Assembly: GCF_003471585.1 (NCBI RefSeq)
Contig: NZ_QRJO01000010.1
Span: forward strand, 6,326 to 70,325
Length of the DNA: 64,000 nucleotides
Direction: 5' to 3'
DNA from: Collinsella sp. AM18-10
Lineage (GTDB): Bacteria; Actinomycetota; Coriobacteriia; Coriobacteriales; Coriobacteriaceae
Part shown: one piece after another, positions 1 to 7,304 of the stretch
Numbering within the stretch: position 1 is the first letter of the stretch
Layout: each line of letters begins with the position of its first letter
Notes under the pieces: model-generated
Databases searched by the model: none
Seen by the model: the letters and a program-made list of their open reading frames with translations, nothing else
Told to the model about the DNA's origin: nothing
Position numbers and translations under genes: made by a program

Positions 1-515
1 GGGTGACGGGCAAGCGTGGTGAGCAGCTTAAACTCGGAAGCCGTCAGGTCGACTTCCTTGCCCTCGACCAAAATCTTGTGGCCCGAGATATCGATGACCA
101 GATCGCCGAAGTCGAGTACCTCGACGGCTGGCTCGTCGGCCTGATGGGCACGGCGGAACAAGGCGCGTACGCGCGCGACAAGCTCGCGCGGCGAGAACGG
201 CTTGATCAGATAGTCGTCGGCGCCGAGCTCAAGACCGATAATACGGTCCTCGATCTCGCCCTTGGCAGTCAGCATGATGATGGGGACATCCGAGGTATCG
301 CGAATGGTGCGGCAAACGCGCTCGCCGGGGATCTTGGGGAGCATAAGGTCGAGCACGACCAGGTCAAACTGATGCTTCTCGAACTCCTCGATCGCGGACT
401 GGCCGTCGCCGACACCCACAACCCAGTAGCCTTCGCGCTCGAGATAGGCAGCGACGGCGTCACGGATTGCCTTCTCATCCTCGACCAGCAGAATCTTTTT
501 TGCATCTGAAGCCAT
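1..515 (-). CDS. OmpR/PhoB-family response regulator, C-terminus cut off by the window edge
   Basis: Two-component response regulator: a receiver domain phosphorylated by a sensor kinase controls a DNA-binding output domain. Translating from the ATG at 515 on the minus strand gives a receiver domain opening with KKILLVEDE (acidic pocket), then LVVLDLMLP with the phospho-acceptor Asp near residue 54, MLTAKGE (switch Thr) and LIKPFSPREL (conserved Lys). The start of the winged-helix domain follows (EVDLTASEFKLLTTLARHP), which marks the OmpR/PhoB subfamily. About 171 residues are visible, so roughly 50-60 C-terminal residues lie outside. Its kinase would be expected just downstream, outside the window. 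Regulon unknown. Confidence 0.93.
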   Translation of the reverse strand, partial: MASDAKKILLVEDEKAIRDAVAAYLEREGYWVVGVGDGQSAIEEFEKHQFDLVVLDLMLPKIPGERVCRTIRDTSDVPIIMLTAKGEIEDRIIGLELGADDYLIKPFSPRELVARVRALFRRAHQADEPAVEVLDFGDLVIDISGHKILVEGKEVDLTASEFKLLTTLARH

Positions 516-668
516 AACACGGCCCCCCTGTCTCAATCAGCTAAGAACAAGCCCATTTTAACGCACCTGAGCCCGCCGGATGCCACTATGACGCGGCAGC
601 TCGGCGGGCGGTACTCACAATTACAACGCGTTTATTCCCCTGTTGGCGCCTTTTTAACCCCTCTAAGC

Positions 669-1880
669 TTAAAGAGAGAATAGGCGTGCGGTGACCGTCT
701 CGGGTATACCCTGGCTGTTGCGCACCGTGGCGTACGTAAGGAATGAGTCCGATTTTCCCGCCGTAGCTGGATAATCGCCATACTCCAGGGCTCGGTCGGG
801 CGACAGAAGCGAGCCGTAGGTCTTAGCCGAAGTGTCAATCAAAAAATGCGACGCCTGGACTTTAACCAGGTATTTATTTTTCCTTCCCGCAACGCACGCG
901 AGCGGCTCACGCGAAAGGAAGAGGTACGGCCCGCCCTCGTTACCGATATAGGTGCCCATATTGCCCAGGCTACCCACACCGTTATACGTCGCCTCAATGG
1001 AGAACACGAAGGTGTCGCCCATATACACGGCCTCGAAAGGCGAAACCGACGAAGGAAGCACCAGCTGAGCTCGCTTCGTATTGTTGCCGTCAGTCAGGTC
1101 GATCGCCGTCATACCGTAATAGACGCCCTCATCATTGTGCACGCGGGGCGAGATGGTCAGGATGCCGTCGCTCACACGCGGGGCGGATGCGAAGCGGCCC
1201 GTCGACTTCCAAATAGTCTCAGGCTTGGACTCGCTGGGCGACTGACGGTAGCAGTACGAATCGTTACTCGTCTTGCTGCCGCCGGACGAGGGCATCTTAT
1301 ACCAGATGACCGACGACCCATACGCTGTGAAGAGCGGCGGATCGTAATTTTCGCCACCGCGATCGAGCTCGACAGCGTTGCCGGTAAGGGAGGAGCCTGC
1401 AAGGTTTTGCGCATAGAGTTTCCAAGACGCATTGGCAAAGTTCATCTCGACCCACGCGAACACGCCATCACCCGCGCGAACGTCGTAAAACGCATAACCG
1501 GTTCCCTCAACGGGATCCTCGATAAGTGTGGTAAGCGAGCCATCGCCCAGGTTGAGCACACCAAGCGTATTGGCATGCAGGGCAGAAGCAGGCGCCATCA
1601 TCGCGGCGGCGTAGTCGCCATCGCAGTAGTACAGCAGCGTGCCCAGCGGCAGCGTCCACGACGCCGCCGGCTCAAGATCGATATCAACAGCTTCGTACTC
1701 ATCAGTGATCGAGACAATCTTCGAATCGTCCTTGATAACCTGCGGCTCGCCGGCGGCATCGTCGCTGGTGCCCGTTTTTTTCGAGCAACCGGCAAGCACC
1801 GTGGCAGCGCCCGCGGCAGCACCGCCGAGCACAAAGCCACGGCGCGATATTCCATTCTTGATGTGGTCGGCGATACCCAT
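669..1880 (-). CDS. Tat-exported lipoprotein of unknown function (predicted beta-propeller-like)
   Basis: About 403 residues. The N-terminus carries a twin-arginine signal (ISRRGFVLGG) running into a lipobox (VLAGC), so the protein is probably exported folded by Tat, lipidated on Cys and anchored to the outer face of the membrane. The rest is rich in beta-strand-like segments with regularly spaced Trp/Tyr and Asp-Gly turns, suggesting a beta-propeller; this is inference and no catalytic motif is recognised. The frame is open 18 codons further upstream, but the ATG at 1880 sits exactly before the twin-arginine signal and overlaps the stop codon of the upstream TSCPD gene (TAATG arrangement). 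The two genes are therefore probably translationally coupled. Confidence 0.8.
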   Translation of the reverse strand: MGIADHIKNGISRRGFVLGGAAAGAATVLAGCSKKTGTSDDAAGEPQVIKDDSKIVSITDEYEAVDIDLEPAASWTLPLGTLLYYCDGDYAAAMMAPASALHANTLGVLNLGDGSLTTLIEDPVEGTGYAFYDVRAGDGVFAWVEMNFANASWKLYAQNLAGSSLTGNAVELDRGGENYDPPLFTAYGSSVIWYKMPSSGGSKTSNDSYCYRQSPSESKPETIWKSTGRFASAPRVSDGILTISPRVHNDEGVYYGMTAIDLTDGNNTKRAQLVLPSSVSPFEAVYMGDTFVFSIEATYNGVGSLGNMGTYIGNEGGPYLFLSREPLACVAGRKNKYLVKVQASHFLIDTSAKTYGSLLSPDRALEYGDYPATAGKSDSFLTYATVRNSQGIPETVTARLFSL

Positions 1881-2143
1881 TAGGCGATCTCGGCGCGAGC
1901 GGCCTCGATAGCGCGCGTAAGCTGATCGGCGCAAGAGGTCTTTTTCATACCGCAGGTATTACCGGCGAGAACCTCGATTACGCGATCGGCAGGAGCACCC
2001 TCGACTAACTTGGAGATTGCCTTGAGATTGCCGTCACAGCCGCCGGTAAACTCAACGCCCAGCACCTTGCTGCCATCGTCAGAGAGATTGAGGTGAATAT
2101 TGCGAGAGCATACACCCTGCGGCTTGTAGTCAAAACTAATCAT
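1880..2143 (-). CDS. TSCPD-domain small protein (TIGR03905-like)
   Basis: An 87-residue protein with four well-spaced cysteines in the motifs GVCSRNI, TGGCDGN, GNTCG and TSCADQL. This matches the small TSCPD family (TIGR03905, four-Cys), which resembles the C-terminal metal- or nucleic-acid-binding domain of vitamin B12-dependent ribonucleotide reductases; function of the stand-alone form is not established. Start at the ATG at 2143, just downstream of a purine-rich segment. Its stop overlaps the start of the following Tat lipoprotein gene. Confidence 0.85.
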   Translation of the reverse strand: MISFDYKPQGVCSRNIHLNLSDDGSKVLGVEFTGGCDGNLKAISKLVEGAPADRVIEVLAGNTCGMKKTSCADQLTRAIEAARAEIA

Positions 2144-2256
2144 TGAGATCCCCTCTCAGAAAGAAATTTCAGACGTCTATTATCCCCGCCTGGGCCGACT
2201 TATTATCGCAAGCACCGATTCAACATCCTACGATGCATGGACTCGCGGGGGCAAGA

Positions 2257-4056
2257 TTAGCAGTCCGCACCCTGTGCGTGGACCGTGCGCTTCTCCCGAT
2301 ACATATTGTGGTCGGCGACACGATATACATCGGCCAGCGTATTTCCAGCCGTCTCGACGGTCGCCACGCCAATCGATGCGCTGACCGTCAGGGCCTCATC
2401 GCTTACCGCGGCAAGACCGAGACGAAGATCCTGTTCCAGCCCGAGCGCAGACTCGTTGTCAGTATGGGGGCAAACCAGCAAAAACTCGTCGCCGCCAAGG
2501 CGCATCGGCAGATAATCCGCACCAGCCACCCGCCGCAGCACGGACGCCGTCCGTCGCAGCAGTTCATCCCCCATCTCGTGACCATAGATGTCGTTGGTCC
2601 GCTTGAGATAATTGCAGTCCAACATAATCACGCTCACGGGCAAGTCCTCGTTTACCAGGCTATCTCCGCGCGATTCAAGATAGTTGCGGTTGCGAAGCCC
2701 CGTCAGTTTGTCTTGATATGACAGCTCCTCGGCATGCTTGACCATCGATATGTTGTGCGTCGCCACGACGACCGACTCCAGCCGGCCTTGCTCATCGCGA
2801 TGCTGGGGGACAACCTGTAGCGAGTACCAAGCGCCTCGACAATCTCGCACCTCGGCAGCCAAGTACGGTACGCCCTCCATACGTTCACGAAGCGAACTTA
2901 TATCTACGAGTCCCACAACCGCTTCGCGGCTTTCGGGGCTCACGATATCCCGGCAGACCGTGTCCATAAAGTCATATGCCTCGCTGTGCTCGGCAAATAT
3001 CTTCGCTATCGCCGGCGACATATTGATCCCCTCGATCTCGAGGGTGTCGAGATGCAAAAGGAAGGTCGAATCGTAGATGGCGCTTATGGCATTGATAATG
3101 CCGAGCTGTTTATCCTTTTCGACCAAATTGCGGTGGTCAACGATATTTCGAGCCAACAGCACCACGACCCAAAACGCAAGATACACCAAGACGCCGACGG
3201 CGACAAATGAAATCCTGTCAGACATGACCTCAGATTTGGGATATAGCGCAAACAGGCGGTAGTCCTTATATGCCGCACGCACGGCATACCATTCGTCTCC
3301 TCGATATTCGATGCGCGTTAGGCCGTCGTCTTTCCACTCAACTCCTACGCTGGTGAGGAGTCGGGCGAGCGACACGTCAGCATCGGCACTGTTGGATGAG
3401 ACAATCTCCGCATCCTCCATAACAAGCACCGTGGGACCCTGGTGGAAGGTACTGTTCGAAAGCACGTCGGCTATGGCATATGAATAGTCGTCCGCCGTAT
3501 CGGAAACAAGTGAGCGGTATGCCAGGGCAACGCCGTCGCCATACGGAACAGCACAGACGGCAAAAACGACACCACGGCGCTCATCGACAGTTGAGTAGGT
3601 CACTTTGGAACCTTGATACATCGATGCGACCGGCGAACAGGCCAACTCATCTCGCCACAACATGAGCGGATCGCGACCATCGATGTCGTAGTGGGCAGCC
3701 ATATGGCCATCGGAGTCCATGACCATCAGCCCCGAAAGGTTCTCGGCATGGACAAATTGCTCGATAAGATCGTCGTTAACCTCAACGCGATCAGAGGACA
3801 GGAACGTCGCAAACGATTCGACCGCGGCGAGCAAATCGTGCGTCGCCTCGGTTTTTCTCCCCTGTTCGTAGCGGTCATATTTTTCGCAAGCGTTCTCCAA
3901 AAACACCATGGTTTCTTGGCCAAACCCAAGCGTTTTTTCGAGGCAGCGATGGGTTCCAACCGTATACAACAGGCCCAACAAGACGGCGCTGACAATAACG
4001 CTGGCAGCTATGACGTTCAGAGTCTTTCGACTCATGCGGTGCTCATCAGTTGTCAT
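2257..4056 (-). CDS. membrane-bound diguanylate cyclase with extracellular sensor, PAS-like and GGDEF domains
   Basis: A 599-residue sensor protein. A first membrane helix lies near residues 14-32 and a second near 275-297 (LVYLAFWVVVLLA), enclosing an external sensor region of about 240 residues. A PAS-like region follows (about 310-430), then a GGDEF domain with an intact active-site motif MRLGGDEFLLV. The product should be cyclic di-GMP. The RxxD inhibitory site is not present at the usual position (GADY occupies it), so product inhibition may be absent. The ATG at 4056 overlaps the stop of the upstream solute-binding-protein gene (ATGA), implying translational coupling and a joint function: binding of a small molecule by the partner may modulate the cyclase (inference). 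Confidence 0.9.
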   Translation of the reverse strand: MTTDEHRMSRKTLNVIAASVIVSAVLLGLLYTVGTHRCLEKTLGFGQETMVFLENACEKYDRYEQGRKTEATHDLLAAVESFATFLSSDRVEVNDDLIEQFVHAENLSGLMVMDSDGHMAAHYDIDGRDPLMLWRDELACSPVASMYQGSKVTYSTVDERRGVVFAVCAVPYGDGVALAYRSLVSDTADDYSYAIADVLSNSTFHQGPTVLVMEDAEIVSSNSADADVSLARLLTSVGVEWKDDGLTRIEYRGDEWYAVRAAYKDYRLFALYPKSEVMSDRISFVAVGVLVYLAFWVVVLLARNIVDHRNLVEKDKQLGIINAISAIYDSTFLLHLDTLEIEGINMSPAIAKIFAEHSEAYDFMDTVCRDIVSPESREAVVGLVDISSLRERMEGVPYLAAEVRDCRGAWYSLQVVPQHRDEQGRLESVVVATHNISMVKHAEELSYQDKLTGLRNRNYLESRGDSLVNEDLPVSVIMLDCNYLKRTNDIYGHEMGDELLRRTASVLRRVAGADYLPMRLGGDEFLLVCPHTDNESALGLEQDLRLGLAAVSDEALTVSASIGVATVETAGNTLADVYRVADHNMYREKRTVHAQGADC

Positions 4057-4925
4057 GAATTTCCTCCTTGCCCGCCCGTCGTCGCTCCTGTCTTGTAATT
4101 GCCCACAATACGGTCAATCGTGCCATCTCGATCCATATCGAACAGCGCGGTATTGAGATCCTTTACGACCGATCCTTCATAGCTGTCATCAAACGCGACG
4201 CCCAGGTCAACCGTCATAACATTGTCGGCAAACACACGGTAAACGCCGGGATACTGAGCAACGAGTCGGTCAAGCGACTGGACATCCGCCATCCAGCAGT
4301 CAACGTACCCTTTGACTAGAGCGGCTTTGCAGAGTTCGGCAGAGCCATATGATTTGATTTGAACGTCCGACGAGACCCCCAGATCCCCCGCAAGCAATCG
4401 GCGTTCACTCACCGAACCCGCAATCACCGCAATGGTCTTACTTCCATCGAGATGTGCCAAGGACTTGATGCCACTCGTTTTCTTGGCGGCAACCGAGACC
4501 GTCACGGTTAGATACGGCTCGGTCCAGTAATACTTATCCTCGCGATAACAGGGAGAATAGTCACACCACAGGCAATCGATATCACCGTTTTTGAGCAGCC
4601 GGTCGCGATCGTTCCAGTCAATATCGACAAACTGTGGCTTGAGCCCCGCACGCTTGCAGGCCTCGCGGGCGATGTCGATATCGATACCGGCGTAATCGCC
4701 CGTGGTATCGACATACACATAGGGGTCGTTATCCGTAACGCCGATTTTGAGCACCGGGAGATCTCTATCGGCTTCATTCGAGGAGGAAGAACTGCTTCGA
4801 ACGGTATACGTCAGGGCGCCCGCACAGACGGCAACAAGGAGTATGAGCGTAAACGAGACGATGGTGGCCCGCTTGATGCGTCTGGGCACGTGCCCCCTTT
4901 CATCGAAACAGCAGTCGGAGTTCAT
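4053..4925 (-). CDS. membrane-anchored family 3 solute-binding protein (amino-acid-type)
   Basis: About 290 residues from the ATG at 4925. One N-terminal membrane helix (near residues 20-42, FTLILLVAVCAGALTY) is followed by a Ser-rich spacer and a periplasmic-binding-protein type II fold: VLKIGVTDNDPYVYVD, then GDYAGIDIDIAREACKRAG and DRDRLLKNGDIDC are typical of amino-acid ABC transporter receptors. There is no lipobox and no permease or ATPase gene nearby. The only partner is the overlapping GGDEF gene, so it is more likely a signalling receptor than a transporter component (inference). In other bacteria the two modules can occur fused in one polypeptide. Confidence 0.85.
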   Translation of the reverse strand: MNSDCCFDERGHVPRRIKRATIVSFTLILLVAVCAGALTYTVRSSSSSSNEADRDLPVLKIGVTDNDPYVYVDTTGDYAGIDIDIAREACKRAGLKPQFVDIDWNDRDRLLKNGDIDCLWCDYSPCYREDKYYWTEPYLTVTVSVAAKKTSGIKSLAHLDGSKTIAVIAGSVSERRLLAGDLGVSSDVQIKSYGSAELCKAALVKGYVDCWMADVQSLDRLVAQYPGVYRVFADNVMTVDLGVAFDDSYEGSVVKDLNTALFDMDRDGTIDRIVGNYKTGATTGGQGGNS

Positions 4926-4952
4926 TTTATTACCCGGGCGCATGGGCGACAG

Positions 4953-4988
4953 TAAAAAAAGCGCCTCGCCCAAGACGGGCAAGGCGCC
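4953..4988 (-). terminator. Rho-independent terminator of purB
   Basis: A GC-rich stem (GCGCCT-GCCC paired with GGGC-AGGCGC, 4961-4987) is followed on the minus strand by a run of seven T, located 40 bases after the purB stop. Confidence 0.9.
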
Positions 4989-5030
4989 AAAGGTTGAAAT
5001 GCATCCGCAAGCGGTCGAATTAGGTTAACC

Positions 5031-6377
5031 CTACTCGAAGCTCAGCTGCTCCAGGCGATCGAAGACCGTGTCGATGCGGGTGAGGAAGTCCCACGGATCG
5101 AAGATCTCGTCGAGCTTCTCCTGGCTGACGGTGCAGCGCGGATCGGCCTCGAGACGCTCCTTAAAGGTGGGGCCGGAGACACAATCCTGCACCTCGTGCC
5201 AGGTAGCCATGGCGTTTTCCTGCACGATAGCATAGGCATCCTCGCGGGTGATGCCCGTATCGACGAGGGCCAGCAGGACCTTGGAGGAGAAGATGAGGCC
5301 GCGAGTCTTGTTGAGGTTGGCCATCATGCGAGCCGGATACAGCTGCAAGCCGTCGATAACACGAATGAGGCACTGGAACATATGGTCAAGAGCGATGAAG
5401 CTATCTGCCTGGGCGACGCGCTCGGCAGAGGAGTGCGAAATGTCGCGCTCGTGCCACAGGGCGACGTTGTCAAAGGCGACCTGGGCGTTGGACTTCACGA
5501 CGCGCGACAGGCCGCAGACCTTCTCCATGGTGATGGGGTTGCGCTTGTGCGGCATGGCGGAGCTGCCCTTTTGGCCCTTGCGGAAGGGCTCCTCGGCCTC
5601 GAGCGTATCGGTCTTCTGCAGGTTGCGGACCTCGGTCGCGATGCGCTCGCAGGTGGCCGCCGTAGTGGCAAGCACGCCGGCAAGGTAGGCATGGTGATCG
5701 CGGCTGATGACCTGCGTGGACAGCGGATCGTGGACCAGGCCCAAGTGCTCGCAAACGTACTCCTCGACGAACGGCTCGATGGAGCTGTAGGTGCCGACGG
5801 CACCGGAGATGGCACCGAAGGCAACATTCTTGCGAGCGTCCTCAAGACGATCGAGATCGCGCTTGAGCTCCCACGCCCAAGAGCCGAACTTCATACCGAA
5901 GGTCATCGGCTCGGCATGAATGCCGTGGGTGCGGCCGGCGCAGAGCGTATTGCGCTCCTCGAAGGCGCGGCGCTTGCAGATCACGCCGAGCTTCTTGACG
6001 TCCTCGATAATCAGGTCACACGCCTGAGTAAGCTGATAGCACAGAGCCGTATCACCCAGGTCGGAGCTGGTCATACCGTAGTGAACCCAGCGGCTAGGCT
6101 TGGGCTCGCCCTCGGGAACATCGGCGTCGATATATTCCTTCATGTTGGTCAGGAAGGCGATGACATCGTGGCGCGTGACCTCCTCGATCTCATCGACCTT
6201 TGCCTTCTCAAAGTTGGCGTGATCGCGGATCCACTGGGCCTCTTCTTTGGAAATACCGATCTTGCCGAGCTCCGCCTGAGCCTCGCAGGCCAGGACCTCA
6301 ATCTCCTGCCAAATGGCGTACTTGTTCTCGAGGGAGAAGATGTGTCCCATCTCCGGGCGGGTATAGCGATCGATCAT
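5031..6377 (-). CDS. purB: adenylosuccinate lyase
   Basis: Fumarase/aspartase-superfamily lyase of purine synthesis: cleaves SAICAR to AICAR and adenylosuccinate to AMP, releasing fumarate in both cases. About 448 residues. Recognised by MIDRYTRPEM at the N-terminus, HYGMTSSDLGDTA, GRTHGIHAEPMTFG (catalytic His region), and the signature GSSAMPHKRNPI. The ATG at 6377 has a good ribosome binding site (AAAAAGGAG) 6 bases upstream; an in-frame ATG 14 codons earlier lacks one. purA and purD lie about 51 kb away in the same window, so purine genes are dispersed here. Confidence 0.97.
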   Translation of the reverse strand: MIDRYTRPEMGHIFSLENKYAIWQEIEVLACEAQAELGKIGISKEEAQWIRDHANFEKAKVDEIEEVTRHDVIAFLTNMKEYIDADVPEGEPKPSRWVHYGMTSSDLGDTALCYQLTQACDLIIEDVKKLGVICKRRAFEERNTLCAGRTHGIHAEPMTFGMKFGSWAWELKRDLDRLEDARKNVAFGAISGAVGTYSSIEPFVEEYVCEHLGLVHDPLSTQVISRDHHAYLAGVLATTAATCERIATEVRNLQKTDTLEAEEPFRKGQKGSSAMPHKRNPITMEKVCGLSRVVKSNAQVAFDNVALWHERDISHSSAERVAQADSFIALDHMFQCLIRVIDGLQLYPARMMANLNKTRGLIFSSKVLLALVDTGITREDAYAIVQENAMATWHEVQDCVSGPTFKERLEADPRCTVSQEKLDEIFDPWDFLTRIDTVFDRLEQLSFE

Positions 6378-6487
6378 AGCGGCTCCTTTTTGGCTATTGG
6401 CACGTTGGTCGTAACCCAACCATTGTACCGTGCGCGGGTGCGAGTATGGGCTGCAGGCATTAACCTAACATTTTGCCGCAAGAGCGG

Positions 6488-6795
6488 CCATGAGGACGTC
6501 CGCGTATTTGCTTTGCAAATCCGCACCGGCTGCGGCGACACACCCGGACCTACGCCCATGCGCGGGCAAAATGGGTTGAATCCGACGCTCCCGAGGTCTC
6601 CCGTGCTCGGTGGAGCGGGCAACGGGACATCCGCGTATTTGCTTCGCAAATCCGCACCGGCTTCAGGCGGCATGTCCCGGTCCGGGGAAGCGGCGTTAAC
6701 GTCGGTTGAATCCGCTTTTCCCAAAATCCGCCCTGGTCGATGGAGCGGGCAACGGGACATCCGCGTATTTGCTTCGCAAATCCGCACCGGCTGCG
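6488..6795. repeat. tandem ~130-bp repeat carrying tRNA-Gly 3'-end sequence and an internal palindrome
   Basis: A core containing CCGCGTATTTGCTT and GCAAATCCGCACCGGC occurs at 6500, 6631 and 6761, i.e. with a 130-131 bp period. Copies two and three are identical over about 52 bp (6611-6662 and 6741-6792) and both start with an 18-bp sequence identical to the 3' end of the neighbouring tRNA-Gly gene (6933-6950, complement strand). Each core includes an imperfect palindrome around ATTTGC-TTC-GCAAAT. A shorter motif GTTGAATCCG recurs with the same 130-bp spacing (6575, 6705). No gene is supported in 6378-6886. Confidence 0.85.
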
Positions 6796-6861
6796 GTCGC
6801 CTATCGGCGACCTTGCCTGCTCGCTATAAACGCTTCGCGTTTATTTAACGCTCGCACCCTG

Positions 6862-6877
6862 GCGGGTTCGAGTCCCG
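6862..6877 (+). repeat. tRNA T-arm fragment, inverted copy
   Basis: GCGGGTTCGAGTCCCG on the plus strand is identical to the T-arm of the minus-strand tRNA-Gly (6945-6960 as inverted copy). No complete tRNA fold is possible around it, so it is probably a relic of a tRNA 3' end left by recombination. Confidence 0.6.
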
Positions 6878-6886
6878 GCACTTTAT

Positions 6887-6920
6887 TGAAAAAAGCACGG
6901 CACCGTGATGGTACCGTGCT
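6887..6920 (-). terminator. terminator of tRNA-Gly
   Basis: Stem AGCACGG-ACC with GGT-CCGTGCT (6894-6920) followed on the minus strand by six T, directly downstream of tRNA-Gly. A run of T also follows on the plus strand, so it could work in both directions. Confidence 0.85.
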
Positions 6921-6932
6921 TGTGCTTTTTAC

Positions 6933-7007
6933 TGGAGCGGGCAACGGGACTCGAACCCGCGAGTGTCAGCTTGGGAAGCTGATGCCTTACCACTTGGCGA
7001 TGCCCGC
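6933..7007 (-). tRNA. tRNA-Gly(CCC)
   Basis: Minus-strand cloverleaf starting GCGGGCA, D-arm GCCAAGTGGTAAGGC, anticodon stem-loop TCAGC-TTCCCAA-GCTGA with anticodon CCC (codon GGG), T-arm CGGGTTCGAGTCCCG, acceptor TGCCCGC, discriminator T and encoded CCA. The 3' end is the part repeated in the adjacent tandem array. Confidence 0.95.
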
Positions 7008-7020
7008 TTGTGTGTTGGCT

Positions 7021-7050
7021 AGTATAACGCGGTTGTCTTGTTCGATACAA
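7021..7050 (-). promoter_or_regulatory. sigma70-type promoter of tRNA-Gly
   Basis: On the minus strand a -35 box TTGTAT (7045-7050) and a -10 box TATACT (7021-7026) are separated by 18 bp, ending 13 bases before the tRNA 5' end. Confidence 0.7.
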
Positions 7051-7304
7051 GGGTGTCGATGCTTGTTTTAGCTGTGGAGAGTTGTTTGAAAACTGCGCCA
7101 ATTGTGGAGATGAGGACCTTTGTCTTTCTTTCCTTACTATCTTTTACCTGCGCCTTTATCTAATTGTTGTATTTGAGCTCGATTTGTCAGAAATCGGGCA
7201 AGCTTTTGGTCAGCTTCTGGTACTTACCCGCATGAACCATGACGGTAGCCTCATCCCAAGCGCCGCGGCCTCCCCGTGCGGCGCACGAGGGATAAGGAGC
7301 AGCC

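Noticed and set aside
5196..6848. A plus-strand 550-codon frame across purB and the tandem repeat
   Set aside because: Antisense to purB, then translation of repeat DNA; no coding support.
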